Assembly: GCA_936924235.1 (NCBI GenBank)
Contig: CAKZHN010000410.1
Location: 1-11,736, forward strand
Reading direction: 5' to 3'
Source: an uncultured Rhodoplanes sp.
GTDB lineage: Bacteria; Pseudomonadota; Alphaproteobacteria; Rhizobiales; Xanthobacteraceae
Length of the DNA stretch: 11,736 bases
The position numbers and the translations under genes were made by a program. This document shows positions 1 to 6,609 of the stretch, one piece after another; the stretch's first letter is position 1; every line of letters begins with the position of its first letter. The notes beneath the pieces were generated by a model. That model had not been told where the DNA came from, did no database searches, and saw only the letters and a list, made by a program, of their open reading frames with translations.

Positions 1-1
1 G

Positions 2-340
2 ACCCCCTTCGACCCCACCCGGGTGGTCGCCTCCGACCGGCTGATCGAAACGAAGCCCGGAGTCGCGGCGGCCGCGGTCCGCGCCATCGTGAAGGCGCAA
101 CGGCTGCTCAAGGAGAACGTCGAACTCGCCGGCACGATCGGCCGGCGGCTCTACCCGGAAACCGAAGCAGGTCTCATCGCCACGCTGATCCGCCGCGACC
201 TGCCGTATTACGACGCTGCGGTCTCATCGGAGGCCGTTGAGCGGATGATCGATTTCTCGATCGGGGCGGGCGTCCTCAAGCGCCGGCCGGCCTACGAGGA
301 GGTCGTCGCGACGCAGTTTGTGTCGCTGTGGCGGTCCTGA
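2..340 (+). CDS. ABC transporter substrate-binding protein, NMT1/THI5-like (5' truncated)
   Basis: Only the C-terminal 112 residues are in the window. The frame is open from base 2 and ends at TGA 338-340. The sequence has the look of the C-terminal lobe of periplasmic NMT1/SsuA-type binding proteins: a 'VVASDRLI' strand, an Ala/Val-rich helix leading to 'AQRLLKEN', then 'LPYYDAAVS' and a final helix with 'GVLKRRPAYEEVV'. Such proteins deliver small organic ligands to an ABC permease. A GTG at 23 is an internal valine, not the start. The gene is followed after 94 bases by a second binding-protein gene on the same strand, so the two may belong to one uptake locus whose permease and ATPase lie to the left. 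The ligand cannot be inferred. The family assignment is from sequence resemblance only. Confidence 0.72.
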   Translation, partial: TPFDPTRVVASDRLIETKPGVAAAAVRAIVKAQRLLKENVELAGTIGRRLYPETEAGLIATLIRRDLPYYDAAVSSEAVERMIDFSIGAGVLKRRPAYEEVVATQFVSLWRS

Positions 341-434
341 CCCCTGGTGCGGATTTTGCTTGTTTTTGCGCCACCTCCGGCAAGCGGCCGGGGCAGGGCG
401 GCGCAACAGCGAAAAACGACGAGGGATCAGCACG

Positions 435-1427
435 ATGAACCGGATTTCCAGGCGGCGGGTTTTGGCGGGCGGACTTGCGGCCGGTGGCGTGTCGATGCTG
501 CGGCCGCGCGCGGCGCGCGCCGCGAGTAAGATCCGCGTGGTGACGAACTGGTTCGCCGAGCCCGAGCACGGCGGCCTCTATCACGCGGTCGAAGCCGGTT
601 TCTACGAAAAGGCCGGGCTCGATGTCGAGCTGAAGCAGGGCGGCCCGCAGCTCAACAGCATGCAGCTGCTCGCCGGCGGCGAAGCCGACGTCATCATGAG
701 CTACGACATCCAGATCATGAGCGCCTACGAGAAAGGCGTGCCAGTGAAGGCGTTCTTCACCTGCTTCCAGTTCGACCTGATCGGACTGCTGACGCGGCCC
801 GACGTGAGTTCGCTCGCCGATCTCAAGGGCCGCAAGGTCTACTTCGCGGGCAACGGCTACTCGACCTACTGGCCGTGGCTGAAAAAGAAATACGGCTACA
901 CCGACGACATGGCGGGGCCCAAAGGGCCCAATCTGCAGACCTTCCTGGTCGATCCGACCTCGGCGGTCGCGGGCTACATCACGTCGGAGCCCTACGTCGC
1001 CGAGAAGCAGAACGTCGCGACCAAGTTCTTCCTGTTCGCGAGCGAGGGCTATCCTTCGTATGCCAACACGATGGCGACCACATCGGCCTTCATCGACAGC
1101 AACCGTGATGCGCTGGCGCGCTTCACCAAGGCCAGCGTCGAAGGCTGGAAGGCCTACATGGCCGATCCCTCGACCGGCAATGCGCTGATCAAGCGCACCA
1201 ACGCCAAGATGGACGACGGCCAGATCGAGTTCGGGCTGCGCAAGATGCGCGAGGTCAAAGCCATCGAAAGCGGCGACGCAGCCACGATGGGCGTCGGCAT
1301 CATCACCGAGGAGCGCTGGAAGAAGACCCGCGACTTCCTGGTCGAGGCGGGCCTGCTCAAGGCCGAGACCGATTACATGAAGTCCATGACGACCGAGTTC
1401 ATCAAGGACGTCAAAATCGTGATGTGA
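435..1427 (+). CDS. Tat-exported ABC transporter substrate-binding protein, NMT1/THI5-like
   Basis: The product is 330 residues. The start is ATG 435, with GAGGGA at 421-426 as ribosome site; the longer frame from 318 is unlikely because it overlaps the previous gene and adds low-quality sequence. Residues 5-11 (SRRRVLA) resemble a twin-arginine motif, followed by a Gly/Ala/Val hydrophobic stretch and a likely cleavage after ARA near residue 29. The mature part begins 'IRVVTNWFAEPEHGGLYHA', then 'AGFYEKAGLDVEL' and 'LLAGGEADVIMSYD', the pattern of the NMT1/THI5 fold; ThiY-type pyrimidine-precursor binders share the NWF...H.GLY block. It should capture a small organic ligand in the periplasm and pass it to an ABC permease not seen here. 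The Tat signal implies export in folded form. The ligand is unknown. Confidence 0.85.
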   Translation: MNRISRRRVLAGGLAAGGVSMLRPRAARAASKIRVVTNWFAEPEHGGLYHAVEAGFYEKAGLDVELKQGGPQLNSMQLLAGGEADVIMSYDIQIMSAYEKGVPVKAFFTCFQFDLIGLLTRPDVSSLADLKGRKVYFAGNGYSTYWPWLKKKYGYTDDMAGPKGPNLQTFLVDPTSAVAGYITSEPYVAEKQNVATKFFLFASEGYPSYANTMATTSAFIDSNRDALARFTKASVEGWKAYMADPSTGNALIKRTNAKMDDGQIEFGLRKMREVKAIESGDAATMGVGIITEERWKKTRDFLVEAGLLKAETDYMKSMTTEFIKDVKIVM

Positions 1428-1543
1428 GGCGGCCGCGCCTTTCGGCATCGGCCTCTTTTGGACATCGCAGCCTCTTTGGCCATCGGCTGAGTTCGTGTAT
1501 TGCCGTCCGCGCGGCCTCCTGCCGGGGCCGGGGAACACGGCTG

Positions 1544-2302
1544 ATGGCATGGAAAGGGCTGGTGCTGATCGTCCTGGCCGCGGTGATCGCGGCTATCGCC
1601 GTATGGATCGATCCGGCGCTCGATCTGCAGATTGCCGCCTGGCTGCAGAGCCCCGCCGTGAAGGTCACGCTCGCGCCGCTTAATCCCTGGTTCGACACCG
1701 TGCGCGACGGCAACGTCGCGTTCACCGCCGTATTCGTCGTGGTCGCGGCGGGCACGCTTGTTATCAAGCTGATCGCGCCGCATCGCAGGACCTTGATGAC
1801 CGCGCGGGCCGCCTTGCTGATCCTTGCCACCTTCGCGCTCGCGCCCGGGCTGCTCGTCAACGGCATCCTCAAGGCCCATTCGAACCGGCCCCGGCCAGCC
1901 GCCGTCGTCGAGCTCGGCGGTACCCAGCGCTTCGTGCAGTGGTGGGATTTCCGCGGCGAATGCGATGGCAACTGCTCCTTCGTGTCCGGCGAGGCGTCGG
2001 GGGCCTATGCGCTGCTCGCGCCCGCCGTGGTCGCGCCTGCGCCCTGGCGCAGTCTCGCGATCGGCGCGGCCGTCATTTACGGCACCGCGATCGGCGTGAT
2101 GCGCATGGCGGTCGGCGGGCATTTTGCCACCGACATCGTGTTTGCCGGCGTGTTCACGGCCCTGATCGTGTGGCTGCTGCACGGCTGCATCTATCGCTGG
2201 ACGCGCACGCGCCTCACCGAGGACGACGTCGAGGCCTTCCTCGCGCGCGGGCGCCTGAAGATCAAGGCGGCGCTCGGATCTGCCCCGTCGCGCGAGCGCT
2301 AG
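1544..2302 (+). CDS. PAP2-family membrane phosphatase with SGE in place of SGH
   Basis: The product is 252 residues from ATG 1544; a frame continuing back to 1424 gives an arginine/serine-rich head overlapping the previous stop, so the shorter start just before the first membrane helix is preferred. Hydrophobic segments lie near residues 5-22, 60-76, 88-106, 155-185 and 198-214. Two of the three PAP2 phosphatase motifs are intact: K110-x6-R117-P118, and R187-x5-H193-x3-D197 with the catalytic His and its Asp partner. The middle motif, normally PSGH, reads V-S-G-E (147-150), preceded by C140 and C144. PAP2 enzymes remove phosphate from lipid substrates such as undecaprenyl diphosphate, phosphatidate or lipid A 1-phosphate. 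The GT39 gene 77 bases downstream favours a lipid-carrier or lipid A role, but this is inference. Confidence 0.82.
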   Translation: MAWKGLVLIVLAAVIAAIAVWIDPALDLQIAAWLQSPAVKVTLAPLNPWFDTVRDGNVAFTAVFVVVAAGTLVIKLIAPHRRTLMTARAALLILATFALAPGLLVNGILKAHSNRPRPAAVVELGGTQRFVQWWDFRGECDGNCSFVSGEASGAYALLAPAVVAPAPWRSLAIGAAVIYGTAIGVMRMAVGGHFATDIVFAGVFTALIVWLLHGCIYRWTRTRLTEDDVEAFLARGRLKIKAALGSAPSRER

Positions 2303-2364
2303 CTCACCCCGCCGGAATTGGCGTACAACCCGCCCTCAGGGGCAAAGAGACTTGGCTTCCGGTC

Positions 2365-2370
2365 GAGGAG
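2365..2370 (+). promoter_or_regulatory. Ribosome binding site deciding the GTG start of the GT39 gene
   Basis: GAGGAG stands nine bases before GTG 2380. No ATG in the same frame is better placed at the beginning of the membrane protein, so this site fixes the start. Confidence 0.65.
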
Positions 2371-2379
2371 CAATTCCGG

Positions 2380-3942
2380 GTGAGTTCCGACAATCTTGCC
2401 GATGCGACGCATTTTCCCGGGGCGGCCGGCAGCGCGTCCGCGCGTCCGATCGTGGCCGAGCTCAGCTTCAGCCATGTGCTGATCGCGCTTCTGGCGCTGA
2501 CCGCGATCCGCATCATCGGGTTGCATTTTTCGGTGGTCGATCTGTTCTTCGACGAGGCGCAGTACTGGACCTGGTCGCGCGAGCTCGCGTTCGGCTACTT
2601 CTCCAAGCCGCCGCTGCTCGCCTGGGTGATCGCCGCGACCGATCCGATCTGCGGCAGCGGCGAGGCCTGCGTGCGGCTCGGCTCGCCGTTGTTTCATCTG
2701 GGCACGAGCCTCCTGGTCTATGCAATTGGCGACAAGCTCTACGGCCGCCAGGCGGCGGCCTGGTCGGCGCTGGCCTTTGCGCTCGGCACCGGGCTCGTGT
2801 TCTCGTCGCGCATCATCTCGACCGACGTGCCGCTTCTCTTTTTCTGGGCCGCCGCGCTGCTCGCCTACATCCATCTCATGGAGAAGCCCGGCTGGCGCTG
2901 GACGCTGGTGCTCGGCGTATCGTTTGGGCTCGGCATGCTCGCCAAATACGCCATGATCTACTTCCTGCTCGGCGCGGCCTGGGCCTGCATCTACGACCGC
3001 GACGCGCGCGCCGTGCTGAAGCGTCCGCAGGTCTGGATCGCGCTTGCCATCGGCATCGTGCTGCTGCTGCCCAATCTCTATTGGAACGCCACCCACGACT
3101 TCCTCACCTTCAAGCACACCGGCGACAACATCTCGGGCGACGGCTTCCGCTTTCGCTGGTCCGGCGCGGGCGACTTCGTCGGCGCGCAGTTCGCCGTGAT
3201 GGGCCCGATGGTGTTCGCGGCGTTCCTCTGGATCCTCGCGCGGCATCTCGGCGCGTCGGTGACCCGCGAAGACAAGCTGATGCTGGCCTTCGCGATTCCG
3301 CCGCTGCTCCTCGTCACGGCGCTCTCCTTCGTGCGCGGCGCCAACGGCAACTGGGCCGCGCCGTCGGTGGTGTCGATGACGGTGCTCGCGGTGGCTTGGT
3401 GGCTGCGCTTCGGCTGGAAGCACTGGCTGCGCGGCACCATCACGGTCGGTCTCGTCGTCCAGGTGCTGCTGATGGCCGGCGACGCCTTTGCTGACCGCAT
3501 CACCATTCCGGCGCTCGGTGCCAAGGGCGATCTTTACGAACGCACGCTCGGCTGGCGCGGCCTGGGCCTGCGCACCGAGGATCTCGCGCGCGCCACCGGC
3601 GCGCGCACCGTGGCCTCGGAAGGCCGCGCCGAGACCGCGGCGCTGATTTACTACCTGCGCGACGCGCCGGTGCGCGCGCTGTCCTGGCCGGGCAGCAAGA
3701 TTCCCGACCATCAGTTCGATCTGACCCGGCCGCTGGATTCGTCAGCGCAGGAGCCGGTGGTTTTCGTCAGCCAGTGCGGTGTGGTCTCGCGGCTCAAGCG
3801 CTTCTACGCAGACGTGACGCCGCTCGGCGACATCACGGTCCCGACCGGCCCGAGCACGAAGCGGCAGTTTCACGCCTTCAAGCTCACGGGCCGCAAGCGC
3901 GACATCGAGCCGATCGGCGCCTGCACGGAGGTAAAGGAGTAG
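2380..3942 (+). CDS. GT39 (ArnT/PMT-like) membrane glycosyltransferase
   Basis: The product is 520 residues from GTG 2380, chosen because GAGGAG at 2365-2370 lies nine bases upstream; the frame is open back to 1939, but that part is an out-of-phase overlap of the phosphatase gene. The protein is polytopic, with about ten hydrophobic stretches up to roughly residue 375, followed by a soluble C-terminal domain. Family marks: the first periplasmic loop carries the acidic pair in 'FFDEAQYWTW' (D58-E59), then 'GYFSKPPLLAW', and a second conserved acidic site in 'ISTDVPLLFFW' (D149). GT39/GT83 enzymes use polyprenyl-phosphate sugars to glycosylate lipid A, lipids or proteins on the periplasmic side. 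ArnT, which adds aminoarabinose to lipid A, is the best-known bacterial relative, but nothing here fixes donor or acceptor. The neighbouring PAP2 phosphatase is a plausible functional partner. Confidence 0.85.
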   Translation: MSSDNLADATHFPGAAGSASARPIVAELSFSHVLIALLALTAIRIIGLHFSVVDLFFDEAQYWTWSRELAFGYFSKPPLLAWVIAATDPICGSGEACVRLGSPLFHLGTSLLVYAIGDKLYGRQAAAWSALAFALGTGLVFSSRIISTDVPLLFFWAAALLAYIHLMEKPGWRWTLVLGVSFGLGMLAKYAMIYFLLGAAWACIYDRDARAVLKRPQVWIALAIGIVLLLPNLYWNATHDFLTFKHTGDNISGDGFRFRWSGAGDFVGAQFAVMGPMVFAAFLWILARHLGASVTREDKLMLAFAIPPLLLVTALSFVRGANGNWAAPSVVSMTVLAVAWWLRFGWKHWLRGTITVGLVVQVLLMAGDAFADRITIPALGAKGDLYERTLGWRGLGLRTEDLARATGARTVASEGRAETAALIYYLRDAPVRALSWPGSKIPDHQFDLTRPLDSSAQEPVVFVSQCGVVSRLKRFYADVTPLGDITVPTGPSTKRQFHAFKLTGRKRDIEPIGACTEVKE

Positions 3943-4002
3943 AAGCTTTTTCTATTCCCGTTGCGTCAACTCCGCCGTCACGCCCGCCAAGCTCTATTTC
4001 TC

Positions 4003-4028
4003 AGCCGCAGGAAAACGGCTAAGCTTTT
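4003..4028 (+). terminator. Possible weak rho-independent terminator after the GT39 gene
   Basis: AGCCG (4003-4007) pairs with CGGCT (4016-4020) across an eight-base loop, and a short T run follows at 4025-4028. The five-pair stem and four T residues are marginal, so this is a tentative call. Confidence 0.3.
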
Positions 4029-4204
4029 GCCAGCTGCCGCTGGAAGCGGGACGTGCCGATGTCCCTGTTGGACGAACGGGCAGCGATCATGCCGTCGGCG
4101 GGCTTTGCATCTTCGAACCGACATTCTTTTTTGCCGGCACACGACAACGTTCAGGCGTTGCGCGATTGGCGCAGCGCCACTCAAGTGATTGCACAAACGC
4201 AAAC

Positions 4205-4213
4205 AGAGGAGGT
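4205..4213 (+). promoter_or_regulatory. Near-consensus ribosome binding site of the lipocalin-like gene
   Basis: AGAGGAGGT matches the 16S anti-Shine-Dalgarno almost fully, four bases before ATG 4218. It decides that start over upstream alternatives and suggests efficient translation. Confidence 0.75.
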
Positions 4214-4217
4214 AGCA

Positions 4218-4763
4218 ATGAATTGGCGTACCGTTCTCAGTTTCTCGGCAATGGCCGTCCTGGGGTTTGCCTTGTTGCCGGCTGTCGCCGCCGGCGAACA
4301 AAGGTCGCTCAAAGACCAGCTCGTCGGCACCTGGACGCTGTCCTCGTGGGAACAGACGAAGTCCGACGGCAGCAAATTCCTGCGGTTCGGCAGCAATCCG
4401 AAGGGCGTCAACGTCTATGATGCCAATGGACGCTTTTCGCTGATCATCATGCGGCCAGACCTTCCCAAAGTGGCGTCGGGCGACCCCATGAAGGTTGCGC
4501 CGGAGGAAGCTCAGGCCATTTCCACGGGGGCGATTGCCTATTACGGAACCTACACCGTCGACGAAGCCAGCAAGACGGTCAGCCTAACGGTCGAGGCGAC
4601 GACGTTGACGAACCAGGTCGGGATCGAGCAGAAGCGGCTGGTCACTTCGATCAACGCTGATGAGCTGCGCTACCAAAACCCGACGGCGGTGGCAGGCGGT
4701 CAAATCGCACTCGTGTGGAAGCGCGCCGGGGCGGCAACTGTCGGCCAGGCGCCTGGCAAGTGA
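4218..4763 (+). CDS. Exported lipocalin-like domain protein
   Basis: The product is 181 residues. The start is fixed by a near-perfect ribosome site. Residues 1-25 form a signal peptide (MNWR, hydrophobic core, cleavage likely after AVAA), so the protein is periplasmic. The mature part opens with 'LKDQLVGTWTLSSWEQ' and continues 'GVNVYDANGRFSLIIM', then a Tyr-rich 'AIAYYGTYTVDEASKTVSL' strand pair and a last strand 'GQIALVWKRA'. This matches the lipocalin-like family usually named Lipocalin_5, a small beta-barrel whose members mostly lack known function. It stands alone, with its own leader region and a strong hairpin after it. The base composition looks less GC-rich than its neighbours by eye, which could mean separate acquisition. 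The ligand is unknown. Confidence 0.75.
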   Translation: MNWRTVLSFSAMAVLGFALLPAVAAGEQRSLKDQLVGTWTLSSWEQTKSDGSKFLRFGSNPKGVNVYDANGRFSLIIMRPDLPKVASGDPMKVAPEEAQAISTGAIAYYGTYTVDEASKTVSLTVEATTLTNQVGIEQKRLVTSINADELRYQNPTAVAGGQIALVWKRAGAATVGQAPGK

Positions 4764-4805
4764 CGAAAGATCACCGTCAAGCGTTGAACTGACATTGGGG
4801 CAACT

Positions 4806-4842
4806 CTGCCGCCCCTTGCTCCCACAGCGAAAGGGGCGGCAG
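4806..4842. terminator. Strong hairpin between convergent genes, possible bidirectional terminator
   Basis: CTGCCGCCCCTT (4806-4817) pairs perfectly with AAGGGGCGGCAG (4831-4842), giving a 12-base-pair GC-rich stem with a 13-base loop. It sits between the lipocalin-like stop (4763) and the mosA stop (4903) on the opposite strand, the expected place for a terminator serving both. There is no clear T run on either strand, so termination is inferred from structure and position; it could instead stabilise the 3' ends of the messages. Confidence 0.55.
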
Positions 4843-4845
4843 CTG

Positions 4846-4902
4846 TCATTCCGAAAACTTCACCGAAATCGCCGGCACAACCGTCCCACCGGTGGTGTCA
4901 AC
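4846..4902 (-). pseudogene. Possible remnant of a hydratase C-terminus beyond mosA
   Basis: Directly after the mosA stop, in the same frame, 18 sense codons run to TGA at 4846-4848 and end 'VVPAISVKFSE'. The hydratase upstream of mosB ends 'IAPISVKF', and ISVKF/VSVRF-type tails are common in 2-keto-4-pentenoate hydratases. Both tails also begin with Asp-Thr, and the two stretches differ by three codons in length. There is no start codon or ribosome site of its own. It could be the leftover 3' end of a hydratase gene split from its body when mosBA arrived, or a chance resemblance. Confidence 0.3.
4854..4871 (-). repeat. Direct repeat copy 1, beyond mosA
   Basis: AAAACTTCACCGAAATCG (plus strand) matches 6612-6629 at 17 of 18 positions in the same orientation. 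Together with that copy it brackets the mosBA pair. Confidence 0.6.
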
Positions 4903-5730
4903 TCAGGCCACTCGTGCGCCGGTGTGGATGATCGACCCGACGTGCTGGCCGCGCAGCGCCGCAGTCAGCCGGCCGCGAACAAGCCCGTTCACGACCTGCA
5001 CGCGCGCGATGTGCCGCGCGTTCGCCAGCACCTCGACGAAGGCGCGATCGAACGGCAGCGTGCCCTGGTGCTTCGCCAGATCGGCTGAGCTAGTCTCCTT
5101 GATGAGTTGCGCCTTCTTGCCGTCGTCACCATTCGGATCGGCGGTGTAAACGCCGTCCACGTCCTCGACGATCGTGAGGCCGGCAGCGCCCAGTGCGTCG
5201 GCCAGCAGGAACGCGCCGGTGTCGGCCCGGTGGAGCGGGATGCGCGAATTCGGAAACTCATGATGGTGATACGGAGGGAACGCGCTGCCGACGACCGCGC
5301 GAGCCGCCGACAAGTGAATGGCGAGCTGGTTTGCGATGGTGGGGTGCTCGACATACGAGACGCCCTCCGGCGCCAGCAGGCTCGCAAGGATATGGCCGTT
5401 CTGGCCGGCTTCGCTCGCGGCGAGCGGCGCCAGCGATCCGACCGGCAAGCCGAGGTCGAGACCGACGCTGTAGACGTGGCGGGCGCGGATGCCGGCGCCG
5501 GTCAGGATCAGCAGACGGTGCTCGGGCAACAGCGACCGCAACTCGTCGACGAGCGGCAGAATCGCCTCATGGCCGCGATCCATGAAGCGGCCGCCGATCT
5601 TGATGACCTGAACCCATGGGAGGAGCCGGATCGGGCGTTCGCCGGCGACCGGACGGGTGAGATCGCGGTCGAGGAGAGTCTGGCGCGCGAGCGGCGAGAG
5701 GACGTGCTTGATCTGGTTGGTGTCGGCCAT
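4903..5730 (-). CDS. mosA: Molybdenum storage protein subunit alpha
   Basis: The product is 275 residues and closely resembles the recalled Azotobacter vinelandii MoSto alpha subunit over its whole length, for example 'SPLARQTL.DRDLTRPVAG', 'GLPVGSLAPLAASEAGQNGH' and 'AVVGSAFPPYHHHEFP'. It has the amino-acid-kinase fold: K44-IGG at the nucleotide site, 'LTGAG' at 76-80, and 'DVDGVYTADPN' near 190-200. Glu128, His139 and His155 match, after a one-residue offset, residues recalled as polyoxomolybdate ligands in the Azotobacter protein (Glu129, His140, His156). With MosB it should form a hollow hexamer in the cytoplasm that uses ATP to load molybdate or tungstate as oxide clusters. ATG 5730 follows GAGAGGA, which overlaps the mosB stop, so translation is probably coupled; 13 bases separate the genes. 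No mod, nif or cofactor genes are in the window. Confidence 0.95.
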   Translation of the reverse strand: MADTNQIKHVLSPLARQTLLDRDLTRPVAGERPIRLLPWVQVIKIGGRFMDRGHEAILPLVDELRSLLPEHRLLILTGAGIRARHVYSVGLDLGLPVGSLAPLAASEAGQNGHILASLLAPEGVSYVEHPTIANQLAIHLSAARAVVGSAFPPYHHHEFPNSRIPLHRADTGAFLLADALGAAGLTIVEDVDGVYTADPNGDDGKKAQLIKETSSADLAKHQGTLPFDRAFVEVLANARHIARVQVVNGLVRGRLTAALRGQHVGSIIHTGARVA

Positions 5731-5743
5731 GGCGGTTGTCCTC

Positions 5744-6556
5744 TCAGCGGGCGGTTATGATGGTGCCGACGTGCTCACCGGCGAGCGCGCGGGTCAGATT
5801 GTCGGGGACAAGGCCATTCACGATCTGCACCTGGTGCACGTATCGCGCCGAGGCGAGCAGATCGAGCACCTGGAATTCCAGGATCGAGTCCTGCAGGCCT
5901 TTCGCCTTCATCTCGGCCACCGAGATCTTCGGAATGAAGGTCGCGTTCTTCGAGGTCTTCGGGTTCGCGGTGTAGAGGCCGTTCTCGTCCTTCACATAGA
6001 TCATCGCCTTGCAGCCGAACTGCTCGGCGACGAGGAAGCACCCGGCGTCGGTCCGGTACGGCGGTATCACGCTGTCGGTCGAAGGCCGCATCCACAGGGC
6101 GTAAGGCGGCATGCCGCTGAAGACGACGGCGTTCACCTCGGCGAGGAACAGCGGCACGGCCGAGAGGCCTGCGCTGCTCACGGCGGAGATGCCGTGCTTG
6201 GCCAGGAGCTGGCCCAGCATCGCGGCGTTCTGATCGGCCACCGATGAGCCGAGCTGCGAAAGGACGCCGGCCGGCAGCTTGAGTCCGGCCGCGATCGAGT
6301 AGAGATGCCGGGCCCGGGTGCCGGCGCCGGTCCCGATCAGGAGCTTGTGCTTCTTGCGGGCCGCGACGATCTCGTCGACCAGTGGATAGACCGCGGCGCG
6401 CCCTCGATCGATGACGCTCTGTCCGCCGATCTTGATCACCGTGGCATCCGGCAGGATCCGGAATTCCGGCGCTCCATCCGCCGCAGCCAGAAGCTGCGGA
6501 TCGGTGAGCGAACGCTGCATGAGGAGCGCCTCGAGCTCCGCTGTGGTGTTTGCCAT
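5744..6556 (-). CDS. mosB: Molybdenum storage protein subunit beta
   Basis: The product is 270 residues, the length recalled for the Azotobacter beta subunit, with matching blocks such as 'FRILPDATVIKIGGQSVIDR', 'LLIGTGAGTRARHLYSIAAG', 'GSSVADQNAAMLGQLLAKHG' and 'ALAGEHVGTIIT'. It is a paralogue of the alpha subunit in the amino-acid-kinase fold: K42-IGG, 'GTGAGTRARH' (75-84) and 'DENGLYTANPKTSK' (190-203). In place of the alpha PPYHHH segment it has 'PPYALWMRP', so it contributes different cluster-pocket residues. It is the first gene of the pair, starting at ATG 6556 with AAAGGA at 6566-6571 nine bases upstream, and it lies 53 bases after the hydratase stop on the same strand. It may be read through from that operon or have its own promoter in the AT-richer gap; no convincing promoter was found. 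Confidence 0.95.
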   Translation of the reverse strand: MANTTAELEALLMQRSLTDPQLLAAADGAPEFRILPDATVIKIGGQSVIDRGRAAVYPLVDEIVAARKKHKLLIGTGAGTRARHLYSIAAGLKLPAGVLSQLGSSVADQNAAMLGQLLAKHGISAVSSAGLSAVPLFLAEVNAVVFSGMPPYALWMRPSTDSVIPPYRTDAGCFLVAEQFGCKAMIYVKDENGLYTANPKTSKNATFIPKISVAEMKAKGLQDSILEFQVLDLLASARYVHQVQIVNGLVPDNLTRALAGEHVGTIITAR

Positions 6557-6571
6557 GAGGACACGTCCTTT

Positions 6572-6583
6572 CGTCTTTAGACG
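6572..6583. other. Short inverted repeat in the mosB leader
   Basis: CGTCT-TT-AGACG is a symmetrical 12-base element 16 bases before the mosB start and just upstream of its ribosome site. A regulator site or small leader structure is possible. Five-base arms are weak evidence. Confidence 0.25.
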
Positions 6584-6609
6584 TTCAAATACTACCCGAA
6601 ACCCAAACG

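Larger units (their letters stand above)
3943..4217. other. Intergenic stretch between the GT39 and lipocalin-like genes
   Basis: This stretch of 275 bases has no convincing gene. It holds a possible weak terminator for the upstream gene at 4003-4028 (listed separately) and an odd-centred palindrome, TGGCGC-A-GCGCCA, at 4167-4179, about 40 bases before the lipocalin-like start, which could be a regulator site. The frame of the next gene is open back to 4053, but that part lacks protein-like character and the strong ribosome site at 4205-4213 marks the true start. No clear -35/-10 pair was found. Confidence 0.5.

Noticed and set aside
276..1550. Long minus-strand open frame (424 codons) opposite the second binding-protein gene
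   Set aside because: It is antisense to a clearly recognisable gene and rich in Gly, Arg, Asp and His with no family features; high-GC codon use commonly opens such frames.
1939..2379. N-terminal extension of the GT39 frame
   Set aside because: It is an out-of-phase reading of the phosphatase gene; GTG 2380 has a good ribosome site and starts the plausible protein.
2299..3711. Minus-strand open frame (470 codons) opposite the GT39 gene
   Set aside because: It has low-complexity composition rich in Arg, Ala, Gly and Glu, while the plus strand encodes an obvious membrane glycosyltransferase.
4053..4217. N-terminal extension of the lipocalin-like frame
   Set aside because: The strong ribosome site and signal peptide at 4218 mark the true start; the extension would bury the signal peptide.
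4903..6556. Reading the two amino-acid-kinase-fold genes as UMP kinase or aspartokinase
   Set aside because: Full-length resemblance to both MoSto subunits, the paired arrangement and the cluster-ligand residues favour molybdenum storage.
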